A stretch of 64,000 bases of DNA from Chrysophaeum taylorii (GCA_029834535.1 JAQMWT010000339.1:1-64000); one strand, 5' to 3'; counted from the stretch's first letter, positions 19,423-29,278 are shown. The notes: a model not told the origin generated them from the letters alone. Numbers and translations: made by a program.

Positions 19423-19994
19423 TTAAGGAGTGCGGCGGGCTTGGATTGCCGCATCTTCGGCGGCGGTGACCGTGGTCGTGGTGGAACTGTTGTCAAACCA
19501 AGTCCCAACATCCTCTTTCCTATACTTTTTTAGGCCGTACCGGCCGGTGACGCCGCAGATACCCAGGCTTTTGCTTCTATTTCTGTCGTTCTTGCTATAG
19601 CGCTCATTCTCCCTCAGTGAGCTTCGAGGATGCTGGCTATAATAACATTCGCCGTCGTCCTCTATGATATTTTGTTGTCTTCCTCTACGATTCTGCATTC
19701 TGGCTTTTCCGCCTTTGAATTGCCTACCAGAAGAAGAAGAAGAAGAAGAAGAAGAAGAAGAAGAATGAGGAGAAGGAGCCTCGGAAACGAGGGTAACATG
19801 AGCATAAGCCACAAAGACAAGGACGACAGCGGAAAATGGCGCCGAAACGGTGAACCCGAGCAGCGCCAAGTAAGCCGCAGAGGCAGCACATTAACTTCGA
19901 TATTATCATAAACCAAGTAGCGCCGCAAGGCGAGCCCCACAAAAAACAACAGCACGGCGAAAACACTAACTAGCCTCGAAACGATTTGTTTCAT
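19423..19994 (-). CDS. possible small secreted protein, gene model uncertain
   Basis: On the minus strand an ATG at 19,994 opens a hydrophobic, signal-like N terminus (MKQIVSRLVSVFAVLLFFVG). A different frame of the same strand, to the stop at 19,423, carries another hydrophobic stretch, a run of about 12 serines encoded by an AAG/CTT microsatellite, and a basic polar tail ending in QARRTP. Joining them would need an intron that I cannot place. This may be a short secreted or membrane protein with a serine spacer, or chance ORFs around a microsatellite. Confidence 0.2.
19730..19765 (+). repeat. (AAG)n microsatellite
   Basis: About 12 AAG triplets in a row. Confidence 0.95.
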
Positions 19995-20093
19995 TTTAAC
20001 ACATGCAACACCTGTCGTAAACCATCGTCAAGAATCACGAAGAGAACCAAGGATCACCCGAAAGCATCGCCGGGAGGTGTGTAAGCAACAGGC

Positions 20094-20127
<34 letters not shown>
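20094..20127 (+). repeat. (CAA)n microsatellite
   Basis: About 11 CAA triplets in an otherwise gene-free stretch (20,000-20,510) in which I see no other feature. Confidence 0.95.
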
Positions 20128-20410
20128 GCACCGTATGATTTTCCCCGAAACCAGTACGTAGTGGCATCATCTAAGTACAAGAGCACTCCTCTTTTTCGGA
20201 CGACGCATTAAATCACCATCGAGACACATGTACGTCTATCCCCTAGAGCCCCGGCAACCGAACCACGCCATTTCCCGCTCGAGTCCGTGGTGCGAGATAA
20301 AAAAGATCATGCAGGCTACTCGAGTATTCGCGCGCCGCCCCATTGTATGTAGCTCCCGTATTATACGAGGCACTATCGTAGTCGCCCGAAAACCAACTCT
20401 TAAAAAAAAG

Positions 20411-20411
20411 A

Positions 20412-20445
<34 letters not shown>
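20411..20445 (+). repeat. (ATC)n microsatellite
   Basis: About 11 ATC triplets, about 75 bp from the stop codon of the VPS52 gene, which reads on the other strand. Confidence 0.95.
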
Positions 20446-20519
20446 GGTTCACCGACCGAAACCCCCACCACACATTTGCTCGAGAAGGCATAGGCCGTAA
20501 AAAAAAAAAGGCTACATGG

Positions 20520-22502
20520 CTAGAAGGAGTGCGAGTATTTTTTGATTTCGTCGAGGATGGAGGCCGTTGGGACGAGGTCCTTCGCGAAGGGGGGAGGGCG
20601 TCGCCAGGTCTTTTGGACAATTTTCTGGAACCTGGTGTAGTAGAGCAGGAGCTGGGTAAGGACCTGCTTCAAGACCTCCATGCCGTTGAGAAAATTGGCA
20701 AAGTAGGCGAGGATGTCTCTGTGGATTTTGTCGATGGCGGTTTTCCAGGTCGCGGCGAAGTCGCGAACCAAGCGCTCGACGAGAACGACGTCCGTATTGG
20801 TTGTTGTCGCGGAGGTCTCGGCTTGTTTGACGAAGAGGATTAGTTTCGAGAAGCAGGTGAGGAGCTCGGCCTCGACAAAGAGCTCGCGTTCCTTTTTTAG
20901 CTTGGCCTCAAAGTGCAAAACTTCTTCGCCGGTCGCTCGACGTTCGTGAAAAATCGTTAGAATCAGGTCGTAGTTGTTTACCAGAAAGACGAGGCGGTCC
21001 TTGTCTGATTTGAAGCTCGCCGCGACGCGTTTCAAGAGGTCCAAAATTTCTCCCCGGAGATCGGCGATGGCTCGTCGCGCGCCGTGGTCGTCTCCCGCGG
21101 GATAGAGCGCGAGCACGGTCGCGGCGAGCTCGGCGTAGCGTCGCGCCACGTAGTGGGGCATGACGCCGTTGACGCCGAGGCGCGCCGGGTCGGCGCGGCG
21201 TGCGGATTCGATGTTTGCCTGGAAGATGGCGGAGAGGCGCGGTTTGAGGAGGGCGTCGCAGTGGTCGAAGAAAGAGGCGAGGCGGGGCGCGTCGTCTCGT
21301 CCGATAGAGACGAGCTTCGCCACAAGCAGGAGGCCGACGGCATCGTGGCACTGGAAGAGCTTGTTTTCGAGATGTTCGAGGGCGGCCGCCGACGCCTTGC
21401 CGAATATCCGAGGGACGAGGTCGGCGCGAAAAAAGGCCGACGCGAAATCCGTCTCGGCGCGCGACGCGTCCGTCAGGTGCCTGAGCGCCGACCTGAACAG
21501 CTCTTCGAAGGGGTACCGGCGGTCTTCGGCCAGGGCGACGTGGGTGATGATGGGGGGCGCGTCGATTCGCCGCAGCACGTCGACGCGATCGCCCAGGGAA
21601 AAGCCGTCGCCGCGCTTGGAGAGGCTGACGCGCGACGTGAAGGTCGACCTCACCGAGCTCTCGTCGACGGCTACGAGGTCGAACTTGTTCGCGACCTCCA
21701 GATCAAACTTCATGAGCGCCGCGTTGTAGGTTTTAAACAGCGACTGGAGCGCCTTGGACATGGACTCGACGTAGAATTCGCGCACCTCGGACGCGGCTTC
21801 CGGCGCGTGCCGTTCCAAAAAAGCGAACAGCGGCGCGAACCGCGCGAGTCGCGTACGCTGGACCTCGATCGACTGCAGCCGCCGAAGCTCGGAGATCCGT
21901 TCGATCAGGTAGTCGCGAGATCGCGCGCACGCCTTGAGCTTGAGCTTGTCGAGCGCTGGACCGACCTCGGCGACGCTCTTCGCGGCGTGCTTCTTCCTCC
22001 TGAACGACAACCTCGCGTCCAACATTTCGACCTGATCCAAAAAGGTTTCGTCGACCTCTCCGTCGCACAGGATGCTCGGCATGTCGGGGGGAAACGCCCA
22101 CGACGCCAAAAACGAGCTCAGCTTGGCCTCGGCTGCTTTTTTGTTCCGCAGCTTGATGCTCATCTTCCGAGACTCCTTCTGGAGCTGGCGAATCTCAGAA
22201 CTCACTGACCCCAAATCGGACTCGAATCCAACCAGCATATCCTGCATCTTGCCTAGTATTTCGTCGCATTTCGTCATCTCGCCGTGCAAATCGGCCACCT
22301 GCGACGACTGCCGCACGTAGTCGCGGACGCTCGCGGCTTCGACCTCTCGCAACTCCCGCTCCACCTTTTTGCTGTACTCGCGGAGGGGCACGCCCTGCTG
22401 AAGCGCGTCGCGCACGAACTCCTCCTTCTCCAGCGTCGCGAGGTCGGACGCGAGCTCGGCAGCCACGTCCTCCTCGTCACCAATCATCATCATCGTCATC
22501 AT
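20520..22502 (-). CDS. VPS52: VPS52, subunit of the GARP/EARP tethering complexes
   Basis: This 660-residue protein matches VPS52/Sac2, which holds the GARP complex together and tethers endosome-derived vesicles at the trans-Golgi network. The diagnostic part is the N-terminal coiled-coil: FVRDALQQGVPLREYSKKVE (about 29-48), LREVEAASVRDYVRQS, VADLHGEMTKCDEILGKMQD (about 69-88), then FESDLGSVSSEIRQLQKES (about 93-111). The rest is the long helical-rod body. Length is close to yeast (641) and human (723) proteins. The gene is intronless, and the start MMTMMMIGDEED lies at the start of the homologous region. It is head-to-head with the thioredoxin-fold gene, with 100 bp between start codons. Confidence 0.92.
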   Translation of the reverse strand: MMTMMMIGDEEDVAAELASDLATLEKEEFVRDALQQGVPLREYSKKVERELREVEAASVRDYVRQSSQVADLHGEMTKCDEILGKMQDMLVGFESDLGSVSSEIRQLQKESRKMSIKLRNKKAAEAKLSSFLASWAFPPDMPSILCDGEVDETFLDQVEMLDARLSFRRKKHAAKSVAEVGPALDKLKLKACARSRDYLIERISELRRLQSIEVQRTRLARFAPLFAFLERHAPEAASEVREFYVESMSKALQSLFKTYNAALMKFDLEVANKFDLVAVDESSVRSTFTSRVSLSKRGDGFSLGDRVDVLRRIDAPPIITHVALAEDRRYPFEELFRSALRHLTDASRAETDFASAFFRADLVPRIFGKASAAALEHLENKLFQCHDAVGLLLVAKLVSIGRDDAPRLASFFDHCDALLKPRLSAIFQANIESARRADPARLGVNGVMPHYVARRYAELAATVLALYPAGDDHGARRAIADLRGEILDLLKRVAASFKSDKDRLVFLVNNYDLILTIFHERRATGEEVLHFEAKLKKERELFVEAELLTCFSKLILFVKQAETSATTTNTDVVLVERLVRDFAATWKTAIDKIHRDILAYFANFLNGMEVLKQVLTQLLLYYTRFQKIVQKTWRRPPPFAKDLVPTASILDEIKKYSHSF

Positions 22503-22602
22503 ACCCCCCTGCCGGCGGCGGAGGAAATACTTACTTACTTACTTACTTACCCGCATGCTTGCGTGACGTTGTGGTTGTATTATTGATTCTTTCTTACCCT
22601 CG
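22503..22602. promoter_or_regulatory. bidirectional intergenic promoter region
   Basis: One hundred bp separate the start codons of VPS52 (minus) and the thioredoxin-fold gene (plus), so both promoters must lie here or inside the genes. It contains a (CTTA)n run at about 22,529-22,550. No TATA box is evident. Confidence 0.5.
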
Positions 22603-23424
22603 ATGAGAAGAGCGATGGTGCTTCAAGTTCACCGCCTCTGCGTTGTGGTCGCCGCCGCCCAGGGCGCCTCGTTGCTCGAGCAACTTCTGGGGAACTCGAG
22701 GGGCTTTGGCGTCACCCCCTTCCTGAGCCAGGCAAACCTCACCGCGACGCTCAAGGCGTGGCCGGGTGCTGACGTCGCCGTGTTTTTCTACTCTCCCTAC
22801 GGCGAGGCCGGGAGGTACGCCGCCCAGGCGTTGCCGCTCTGGGACGAGGTCGCGCGATGGCACGCCGCGAAGAAGACGAAGAATCTCCTCATCACGAAAT
22901 TCTCCTGCGAGGCCTCGCTCGCGCATCAGCAGCTCTGTTACGATATTGGCGTCAGACAGTACCCAACTATCACCTTTTACGGCTACGGCCGCCTCTCCTT
23001 TCGCCGCGGCTTTTTAAAGCGGGCGACCAACTACAAGGGCCTCGCCTATGCCGAGGCGCTCCGCGACTGGACCGTCGCGATGCACTGGATATCCTGGGTC
23101 CAGCGCTGTGGCGACCGCATCCTCCAGCTCCTCGGCCTCAAGCCCTCCCCCGAGCGCCTCGAGCTTATCGAGCTCCGGGCGCGCGAGGCGAGGCGCCAGC
23201 TCGAATTGGAGAGGCGCCTCGAAGACATGCGTTCCGACCTCGCCGCCGCCACCCGTGGTGCGGCTTCTTCTGCTGCACAGGAGTCGCGGTCCTTCGAGTC
23301 CCTCCTGGCGGGCCTCGCCGCGGAGCACGATGATTCCGCCGCCGGCGGAGATGGTGGATCCTCCGCCTCCGCCTCCGCCTCCGAGACGGCGGCTTTCTCC
23401 CCCGAAATTGCGGCAGGTGGCTAG
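22603..23424 (+). CDS. thioredoxin-fold protein without a CXXC site
   Basis: The 273-residue protein has a short hydrophobic N terminus (VHRLCVVVAAAQGASLL) that looks like a signal peptide, then a PDI-like thioredoxin fold at about 35-150. The strand before the active site is ADVAVFFYSPYGEAGRYAAQ (about 56-75); where an active PDI has W-C-G-H-C there is S-P-Y-G, so no redox cysteine pair exists. Later features remain: CEASLAHQQLCYDIGVRQYP with the conserved cis-proline, and FRRGFLKRATNYKG. The C terminus is an alpha-helical, arginine/glutamate-rich segment followed by an A/S/G-rich tail. It is probably an ER-lumenal non-catalytic PDI-like chaperone; there is no KDEL signal at the end. Confidence 0.7.
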   Translation: MRRAMVLQVHRLCVVVAAAQGASLLEQLLGNSRGFGVTPFLSQANLTATLKAWPGADVAVFFYSPYGEAGRYAAQALPLWDEVARWHAAKKTKNLLITKFSCEASLAHQQLCYDIGVRQYPTITFYGYGRLSFRRGFLKRATNYKGLAYAEALRDWTVAMHWISWVQRCGDRILQLLGLKPSPERLELIELRAREARRQLELERRLEDMRSDLAAATRGAASSAAQESRSFESLLAGLAAEHDDSAAGGDGGSSASASASETAAFSPEIAAGG

Positions 23425-23505
23425 TATTCATTCGTTCATTCATTCTTGACTTGTGCCCCCGCAACTAATAATAACCACTCGCCTCCTCGAGATTGTTACC
23501 GGAAC

Positions 23506-24423
23506 ATGGCGCCCCCTGCGCCGCCCATGAGCGACGAGGAGCCCATCAAGCTACGGCACGAGGCCCCCCAGGAGGTCGCGCCCGACGGCGGACCCCCCCA
23601 GGAAGTGATGCCGTCGGGCATGGCGGACGGTGTGCGAATAGGAGAAGCCGAATTGGAAGGGCGACGGCGGCGTCGGGTCGCTGAGGCGCGCAAGCGGCAC
23701 GTGATGAGCCGACCCCCGCCGAAGAAGGAGCCACGCCACGTGCGCGCCGCATCGACGTTGACGAAAGCGGTCCGCCTCGGTCCGCGCGTCGTGGGGACGG
23801 CGCGCGAGCATCCGGCCGTCGCGTCGGTCGTCGCGGTCGCCCTCCTCGGACTGTGCGTCATGGCGAATCGCCGGCGCCGAGCCGCGTCGCGCCGGCTCCA
23901 GGGTCGATCGAAACGCGGCGACTTCAACAGGTGGGACCCGCGGGCGGGGAGCGCGCCGAGTTTCTCGTCGACTGCGCTTCCGCCTACCGTCAAGCGCGCG
24001 TGCCAACGCGGCGACCGCGAGGCCGTGCTCCAGTGGCTCGGGAGTGCCGACGCCGACGCGCGCGACAGCGACGGCCGCACGGCGCTCCACCACGCGGCCA
24101 TGTTCGGCCACGCCGAGCTCGCCAGGGCCTTGCTCGAAAACGCCGCGTCCCCCGATCTTCCCGACGTCAACGGCCAGGCTCCGCTCCACGCGGCGGCCCA
24201 CGCCGGCTCGGCCTCTGCCGTCAGAGTCTTGCTCGATGCGGGCGCCGACGTCAAGCTTGAGGACCACACCGCCCAGACTCCCCTCCTCATTGCCCAGTCG
24301 GCGGGGAACCACGGCTGCGCCCGCCTCATCCAGCGCCGCGAGCGCGCGATTTCTAAGGCTGTCCCGGAAGACGCGGCGAAGAACCTCCACCTCCGCCACA
24401 ACAAGCTCGACGACACTCTCTGA
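23506..24423 (+). CDS. membrane-anchored ankyrin-repeat protein
   Basis: I use the ATG at 23,506 (MAPPAPPMSDEEP), because the frame upstream lacks an ATG. The 305-residue product has a polar, proline-rich N terminus, a basic stretch, one transmembrane segment (VASVVAVALLGLCVMA, about 105-120) followed by arginines, then three to four ankyrin repeats (about 160-285), seen as DSDGRTALHHAAMFGHAELA, DVNGQAPLHAAAHAGSASAV and the weaker DHTAQTPLLIAQSAGNHGCA. The basic residues after the membrane segment suggest cytosolic ankyrin repeats. It is likely an adaptor tethered to an endomembrane or plastid envelope; no specific partner is visible. It follows the thioredoxin-fold gene on the same strand after 81 bp. 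Confidence 0.75.
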   Translation: MAPPAPPMSDEEPIKLRHEAPQEVAPDGGPPQEVMPSGMADGVRIGEAELEGRRRRRVAEARKRHVMSRPPPKKEPRHVRAASTLTKAVRLGPRVVGTAREHPAVASVVAVALLGLCVMANRRRRAASRRLQGRSKRGDFNRWDPRAGSAPSFSSTALPPTVKRACQRGDREAVLQWLGSADADARDSDGRTALHHAAMFGHAELARALLENAASPDLPDVNGQAPLHAAAHAGSASAVRVLLDAGADVKLEDHTAQTPLLIAQSAGNHGCARLIQRRERAISKAVPEDAAKNLHLRHNKLDDTL

Positions 24424-24535
24424 TGATGGATGGATATGGATGGATGGATGCAACATCGTCATTGTGTCCCCCCCCTTTTTTTTTCTGGTGCTAGGATTTA
24501 TGTGGTGACGTCATCACGTGTTTTGGCGTGCGACG

Positions 24536-26518
24536 ATGGTCGTCTTTTTCGTCATTGTCGCTTTCGCGAGCGTGGTGGTGGACGGGTTACCGAAGAAGGC
24601 GAAGGGCCCCGAGCAGAGCCTCAACCAACAGGCTGCTGAGGCGGCGCCGCCCGTCGACGAGAAGGGTCAGCCGCAATCGCCGCCGTCGTCGTCGTCGTCG
24701 TCGACAGGCAGAAGCGGGGACCATCAGCAGGCGCCGCCGCCCTTGGGGATCGTGGTCGCTGTGGTGGACGACTGGGGATTCGGGGACGTGGGGTACCACG
24801 ACAGATCGCTGCACACGCCCGAGATCGAGTCGCTCGCGGCATCGGGCATCGTTCTGGAGCAGTTCTACAGCGCGTGCGCGTGCACGCCGAGTCGGGCGAT
24901 GCTAATGACTGGGAGGTACAACATCCGGAACGGGATGCAGGACAGTGTCATTCACTCGACCGAGCCCCGGGGCGTGCCGCTCGACGAGAAGTTTCTGCCG
25001 GAAAAGCTGCGCGAGGCGGGGTACGCGACGGCCGGGGTCGGCAAGTGGCACCTCGGGATGTTCCAGGAGGCGTACTTGCCCGAGAATCGCGGGTTCGACC
25101 GGTGGTACGGAATTTACACGGGCGGCGGGTCGCACACGGGCCACTTTTCCGTGTCGCAGCCCTTCACGGTCCGCGGCGGCCTCGGCGCTTCCCAGACGTG
25201 GCAGGGGTACAACCTCTGGGAGGACCTCGCGCCGTCCCCCGACAACGCGGGGTCGACGCACTCGACGCACCTCTACACTCGCAAGGCGGTCGAGTACGTC
25301 TCGACCTTCGTCAACAACAAATGGTTCCTCTACTTGGCTTACCAGGCTGTCCACGATCCGATGACCGTAGGCGACGACCGGTACGTCCGCGAGACGCCGT
25401 GCGTCAACCAAACCGACTCCGCGCGAGCGACGCTCTGCGGAATGGTCGCCGAAGTGGACGACGGTCTCAAGACGCTTCGACTCGCGATCGGTGAGGTTTC
25501 TTGGTCCCAAACGCTCATGGTCGTCGTGTCGGACAACGGGGGCGTGCTCTCGCACGGCTCGTCGAATAGTCCCCTTCGCGGCGAGAAGGGCACTTACTTC
25601 GAAGGGGGGGTCCGGGTCCCGGCTGTCGTGTCGGGCGGCTACGTCGAGGCCGCCTTAGCGGCGAGGGGAAAGGCCACTCTCGTCTCGACGGCCCTATCTC
25701 ATTTGGTCGACCTGCACGCGACAATCCTCGACCTCGCGGCCTACGACGACGACGACGAGGCCCTCGACGGGCAGAGCCTCTGGTCGCACCTCGCGTTCGG
25801 GGAAGACCCCCCGCGCACCGAGCTCCTTCTGAACCTCAACTCGGATCTCTTCGCGGGCTCGGGCGCGTTGCGCTTGGGAAACTACAAGCTCGTCGTCAAC
25901 GGCGAGCCGAACGAGGCGGCCGTGTACTCGAAAGTGCGCAAGCGCCTCGCCGCGCCTACGGCGACCCTCGACGAGGACACCTTCGGGAAGATCCTTGCTG
26001 ATGCGCACGCCCAGGCCATCGGCCAAACGCGCGTCTATCTCTTTGATATCGCGTCTAATCCTCGAGAGCTAGACGACGAGGACTGCGAAAACGCGCCGGC
26101 GTGCCGGGACCTCTACGACAATCCGGACTACCGAGCCGTCCGGGACGCGCTCCGAGCGCGATGGGCCGAATACCAGCGAGAGGCGGCTCCCTCCACGTTT
26201 GCGTGGGAGGACGACGGACCCCTCGCTAACCCCGACAACTTTGGCGGCGTCTGGGCGCCGTGGCGGGATGCTGACAGCCAGCCCAACGCGCGCTACGTCG
26301 GCACCAAGGGCCTCCCCGCCATCACCCCAACAGTCACCACGCCCCTCCAGTACTCGCGGACCTTCAACTTCGCCGCCGCCGACAGTACCTGGGCGACGAC
26401 GGCGTCGCTCAGGGCGCTCACCCTCACCATTTCCCTCCTCTCCTTCTCTGTTGGTGCGGTCGCCTCCTGGCTCCTCAGGCCCCCCGCCGGCAGCTCGGCG
26501 TGGCGTCGTCTTCCGTGA
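24536..26518 (+). CDS. secreted type I sulfatase (arylsulfatase B-like)
   Basis: The first ATG in frame (24,536) gives 660 residues. A signal peptide (MVVFFVIVAFASVVVDG) precedes a disordered Q/P/S-rich linker. The sulfatase domain begins at about 72 with VVAVVDDWGFGDVGYHD, whose aspartates bind the calcium ion. CTPSRAMLMTGRY at about 116-128 is the C-x-P-S-R signature; its cysteine is converted to the catalytic formylglycine. GVGKWHLGMF, HDPM and SDNGG supply the remaining metal and sulfate residues. The C terminus has a hydrophobic segment (LTLTISLLSFSVGAVASWLL), so the enzyme may be membrane-anchored. It removes sulfate esters from glycans and fits with the two sulfotransferase-like genes in this window. 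It lies tail-to-tail with the next gene, with 78 bp between stops. Confidence 0.9.
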   Translation: MVVFFVIVAFASVVVDGLPKKAKGPEQSLNQQAAEAAPPVDEKGQPQSPPSSSSSSTGRSGDHQQAPPPLGIVVAVVDDWGFGDVGYHDRSLHTPEIESLAASGIVLEQFYSACACTPSRAMLMTGRYNIRNGMQDSVIHSTEPRGVPLDEKFLPEKLREAGYATAGVGKWHLGMFQEAYLPENRGFDRWYGIYTGGGSHTGHFSVSQPFTVRGGLGASQTWQGYNLWEDLAPSPDNAGSTHSTHLYTRKAVEYVSTFVNNKWFLYLAYQAVHDPMTVGDDRYVRETPCVNQTDSARATLCGMVAEVDDGLKTLRLAIGEVSWSQTLMVVVSDNGGVLSHGSSNSPLRGEKGTYFEGGVRVPAVVSGGYVEAALAARGKATLVSTALSHLVDLHATILDLAAYDDDDEALDGQSLWSHLAFGEDPPRTELLLNLNSDLFAGSGALRLGNYKLVVNGEPNEAAVYSKVRKRLAAPTATLDEDTFGKILADAHAQAIGQTRVYLFDIASNPRELDDEDCENAPACRDLYDNPDYRAVRDALRARWAEYQREAAPSTFAWEDDGPLANPDNFGGVWAPWRDADSQPNARYVGTKGLPAITPTVTTPLQYSRTFNFAAADSTWATTASLRALTLTISLLSFSVGAVASWLLRPPAGSSAWRRLP

Positions 26519-26596
26519 GCAGCGAGCTCAGGAAAAATTCGTGGCTACATGTTGTTGTTACTTCCCCGTTCTTATTACAACAAGGCAAACAAGATT

Positions 26597-26619
26597 TCAT
26601 CGCGCGGTGGTCTTCTTTT

Positions 26620-26651
<32 letters not shown>

Positions 26652-27907
26652 TCGTTGCGATTACTAGAAAAATTCAAAGATGGTGCTGTTTTTCGCGGGG
26701 CGTCGCAGAGAAAGTAGGGCGGCGAATTTTTAGTGTGCGAGAGGAATCCCGCGCCGCGGACGTCGTGCTTTTGGCGGTGGTCCTGCTTGCGGAAGGGCGG
26801 GAGGGCCGCGATGCCGTCGCAGGCGGGGAGCGGCTTTCGGCGGCGGAGGTCGATAATCGAGTGGGGAAGGAGCGCAAAATGCGGAAACTCGAGTATCCGG
26901 TCGTGATGCAGGATGATCCGTCCCGTCGGCGATCGTCTTGCCTCGAAGGCGTTGGGCTCGACGCGCAGCGCGAGCTCGAAGGCGAGGACCCGGCGGGCGT
27001 GGAGGTACGTTCTGTTGTCGCCCCGACCCGCCTTGACGCGCATGTCCTTGCGCGACGCATACTCGAGGAGCTCGCCGTGATAGGAGAAATCGGGTTCGTC
27101 GAGTCCCCAGAGCGTAAAAAGCGCGTGCCACAAGACGAGCTGGTCTTTGTCGCCGCAGCGATCGCGCCACCACAGCCGCAAGAGCGCGTCCGAGAAGTTT
27201 GACTTTTTTACGACCAGGGCGGCCGCGTTGACGAAGACCTGGTAGTGGTCGAGGCCCGCCGCCACGGAGGACTTGGCGACGCGGGCGTAGCAGTCGATGA
27301 GCGGCGGGAGCGCGAAGGCCTGTTTCGTGAAGACGGTGTCGGCGTCGAGAGCGAGGACGACGTCGAAGCGCGATCGCTCGAAAACGGTCGCTAGGGCCAC
27401 CGCCTTGATCCAGTGGAGCGAGGCGGACCGCTCCGGACACTTCGCGTTCTCCACGTCGAATCCCTGGACGCTGTCGACGAACAGAAGCAGAGGCGTTCTC
27501 GTCTTTTTGGCGTAGCAGAGCTTGTTCCGCGTCCAGCCTCGCCACCGGCCGAGGTAGGCGAGGCTCGTGGTTATCGTCAGAATCGCCGTGGTTCCGGGGG
27601 CTTGGTATTCGCACAACGTCGGCCTCAAGAGCGAGTGGTTGGTGCCGAACACATCAAGACTCTTTTCCCATCGTGTTGTCAGAGTGACGTTGTCCCCGTC
27701 GACAGAGAGCCGACATTGGGTGTCGACATCGGGCCATCGGACACTGCCGAGGCCGAGCCGCTCGATGTAGTCTGGCTGCTGCTGCGCCCAACGTCGTCGT
27801 TTTTCTTTGCCCGCGCCGACGAGTGTGAGGAGGAGGAGGAGGAGGAGGAGGATTTTTTTTTGCACCCGCCTTGTTCGGGACGACGACGACGACGATGGCG
27901 GAACCAT
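26597..27907 (-). CDS. type II membrane GT-A glycosyltransferase
   Basis: The reading frame stays open upstream, but the protein most plausibly starts at the ATG at 27,907 (MVPPSSSSSSRTRRVQKK). That leaves a short basic cytosolic tail and a signal-anchor helix of nine leucines (about 20-30), and avoids overlap with the divergent gene. The 436-residue product has a GT-A fold: YLGRWRGWTRNKLCYAKK, then FDVVLALDADTVF with the metal-binding D-A-D at 188-190, VFVNAAALVVKKSNFSDALL, WWRDRCGDKDQLVLWHALF and HHDRILEFPHF. This resembles GT34 (GMA12/MNN10) galactosyl/mannosyltransferases or related Golgi families, with no confident family choice. The tail ends in a run of threonines encoded by a (GTC)n microsatellite. 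Confidence 0.75.
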
Positions 27908-27958
27908 AATCCTTACCCTCAATTTCTCAACGGACGCGGCGTTAAACACGCCGCGACG
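27908..27958. promoter_or_regulatory. 51-bp divergent promoter region
   Basis: The start codons of the glycosyltransferase (minus) and the FAM161-like gene (plus) are only 51 bp apart. Transcription must start very near or within the coding regions. Confidence 0.5.
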
Positions 27959-29278
27959 ATGTGGTGGGATCGTTCGCACGAAGCGCTGCTGGACAGTGTG
28001 GCCAGCAGGAGGGGACTTTTGGCGGAGGTGGATGCGCTGGAGAAGCGCGTCGAGGATCTCGGGGCCGACGCCGGGACGAGCGACCTGTTGGCTGCTGTCG
28101 AGTCGCTCCGCAAGGTGCGCGCTCGGTACGAGCGGCCGCGGTCGGCGCCGAGTCGGGGCCCGACGACACCAGAGCCCTTCGAAAACCTCGAGGCCGACGT
28201 CGCGAGGCGGCGCGAGCGGCTGCGCAGCGCCGACGCCGCGCGATCCGCGGAAGAGGCGCGCGAGACTGCCGAGCGAGAGAAGGCGAGCGAGAAGGCGCGG
28301 CGGCGGGAGGGCCGTCCATTCGAGAGCGTCGAACGACACCAAGCCGAACAAGAGAAACGGGCCGCAATCGCGCGGCAGAAACGGCTCGAGGAACAGGAGG
28401 CCGAGCACGTGCAGTTCAAGGCGAAGCCGATTCGGTGCGCGCTCGGCGCTCGACGATCGCCGGGGAAGAAAGAGGAGGAGGAGGAGGAGGAGGGCCCCCC
28501 TGCGTCGCGGCCCGACCCCAAGGAGGTCGTGCGGCGGCTCGACGACGCCCACGACCGGTGGTGCCGGGCGCTCGAGAAGGCCAAAGTGAGCGGGCGCGCG
28601 GGCACGGTACCGGTTCCCTTTTTTGAGTCGCGACGGGCCGCGCTCGAGCGGCGAGCCGAGGAACGGCGAGCCCAGCGCCGCGCGCGCGCCGAAGAGGCCG
28701 CCGCCAGAGAGCGCGAGGCCGAGCGCGCGGCAGCGAGGCGCCACCGGGCCGCCTGCGCCAAAAAGCTTGCGCCCGAGGTAGCGCGACAGACCTACTCGAC
28801 CTACCTCCGCGCCCAGGCCGTCCGCGAGAAGGAGCGCGCGCTGCGCGACGACAAGGAGGCCGAGGCGGCCGCGGCGCGCGACCGCGAGCAGCGCCTCCGG
28901 GACGCCGCGGTGCGCGTGAACAAGGAGCTCCGTCGCAAAGACCTGGAGCGCCAGCGCCGAGCCGACGATCTCAGGGAGGAGGCCGCGCGAAATCAAAAGG
29001 AATTCAGACGCAACCTCAAAAACAACAAACGGCGATATCAGCAGGTCGCCTCCAAGGCACCCTCTCTCATTGCGCGCCTCAACATCGCCACCGCCAAGGA
29101 AAAGGCCCGCGTCAACGCGCTTAGGCGCATCGCCAAGGTTGTCTACGGCGCCGACGACCACGACTCCTGGACCAAGGCCCTCGATGACCCGCACATCTTC
29201 GATGAGGATGAAAAGCTCCTCCTCAATCTCCCCGAAAACGACGACGACGATGCCAAATACGACGACGACGACGCGTAG
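27959..29278 (+). CDS. coiled-coil protein, FAM161-like
   Basis: The frame is open far upstream, but that part is antisense to the glycosyltransferase; the ATG at 27,959 (MWWDRSHEALLDS) gives 439 residues. The protein is almost all charged helix. Features pointing to the FAM161 (UPF0564) family are FESVERHQAEQEKRAAIARQ (about 121-140) followed by VQFKAKPIR (about 151-159), the F-K-A-x-P block, then RRQ-type heptads and a C-terminal ALRRIAKVVYGADDHDSW segment. FAM161 proteins bind microtubules at centrioles and cilia. The C terminus is an acidic tail (DDDDAKYDDDDA). If correct, it supports an organism with a flagellate stage. A generic coiled-coil protein is the alternative. Confidence 0.6.
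   Translation: MWWDRSHEALLDSVASRRGLLAEVDALEKRVEDLGADAGTSDLLAAVESLRKVRARYERPRSAPSRGPTTPEPFENLEADVARRRERLRSADAARSAEEARETAEREKASEKARRREGRPFESVERHQAEQEKRAAIARQKRLEEQEAEHVQFKAKPIRCALGARRSPGKKEEEEEEEGPPASRPDPKEVVRRLDDAHDRWCRALEKAKVSGRAGTVPVPFFESRRAALERRAEERRAQRRARAEEAAAREREAERAAARRHRAACAKKLAPEVARQTYSTYLRAQAVREKERALRDDKEAEAAAARDREQRLRDAAVRVNKELRRKDLERQRRADDLREEAARNQKEFRRNLKNNKRRYQQVASKAPSLIARLNIATAKEKARVNALRRIAKVVYGADDHDSWTKALDDPHIFDEDEKLLLNLPENDDDDAKYDDDDA

Noticed and set aside
21084-22208. Plus-strand 374-codon frame opposite VPS52
   Set aside because: It is the antisense shadow of a conserved gene in GC-rich sequence; its translation has no domain and arginine/valine-rich composition typical of shadows.
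23496-24462. Minus-strand frames of ~300 codons opposite the ankyrin gene
   Set aside because: The ankyrin repeats on the plus strand are clear, and the opposite frames are compositional shadows.
27908-29194. Upstream part of the long minus-strand frame containing the glycosyltransferase
   Set aside because: It is antisense to the FAM161-like gene. The glycosyltransferase has its own ATG with a signal anchor at 27,907, so the extra N-terminal ~430 codons are not real.
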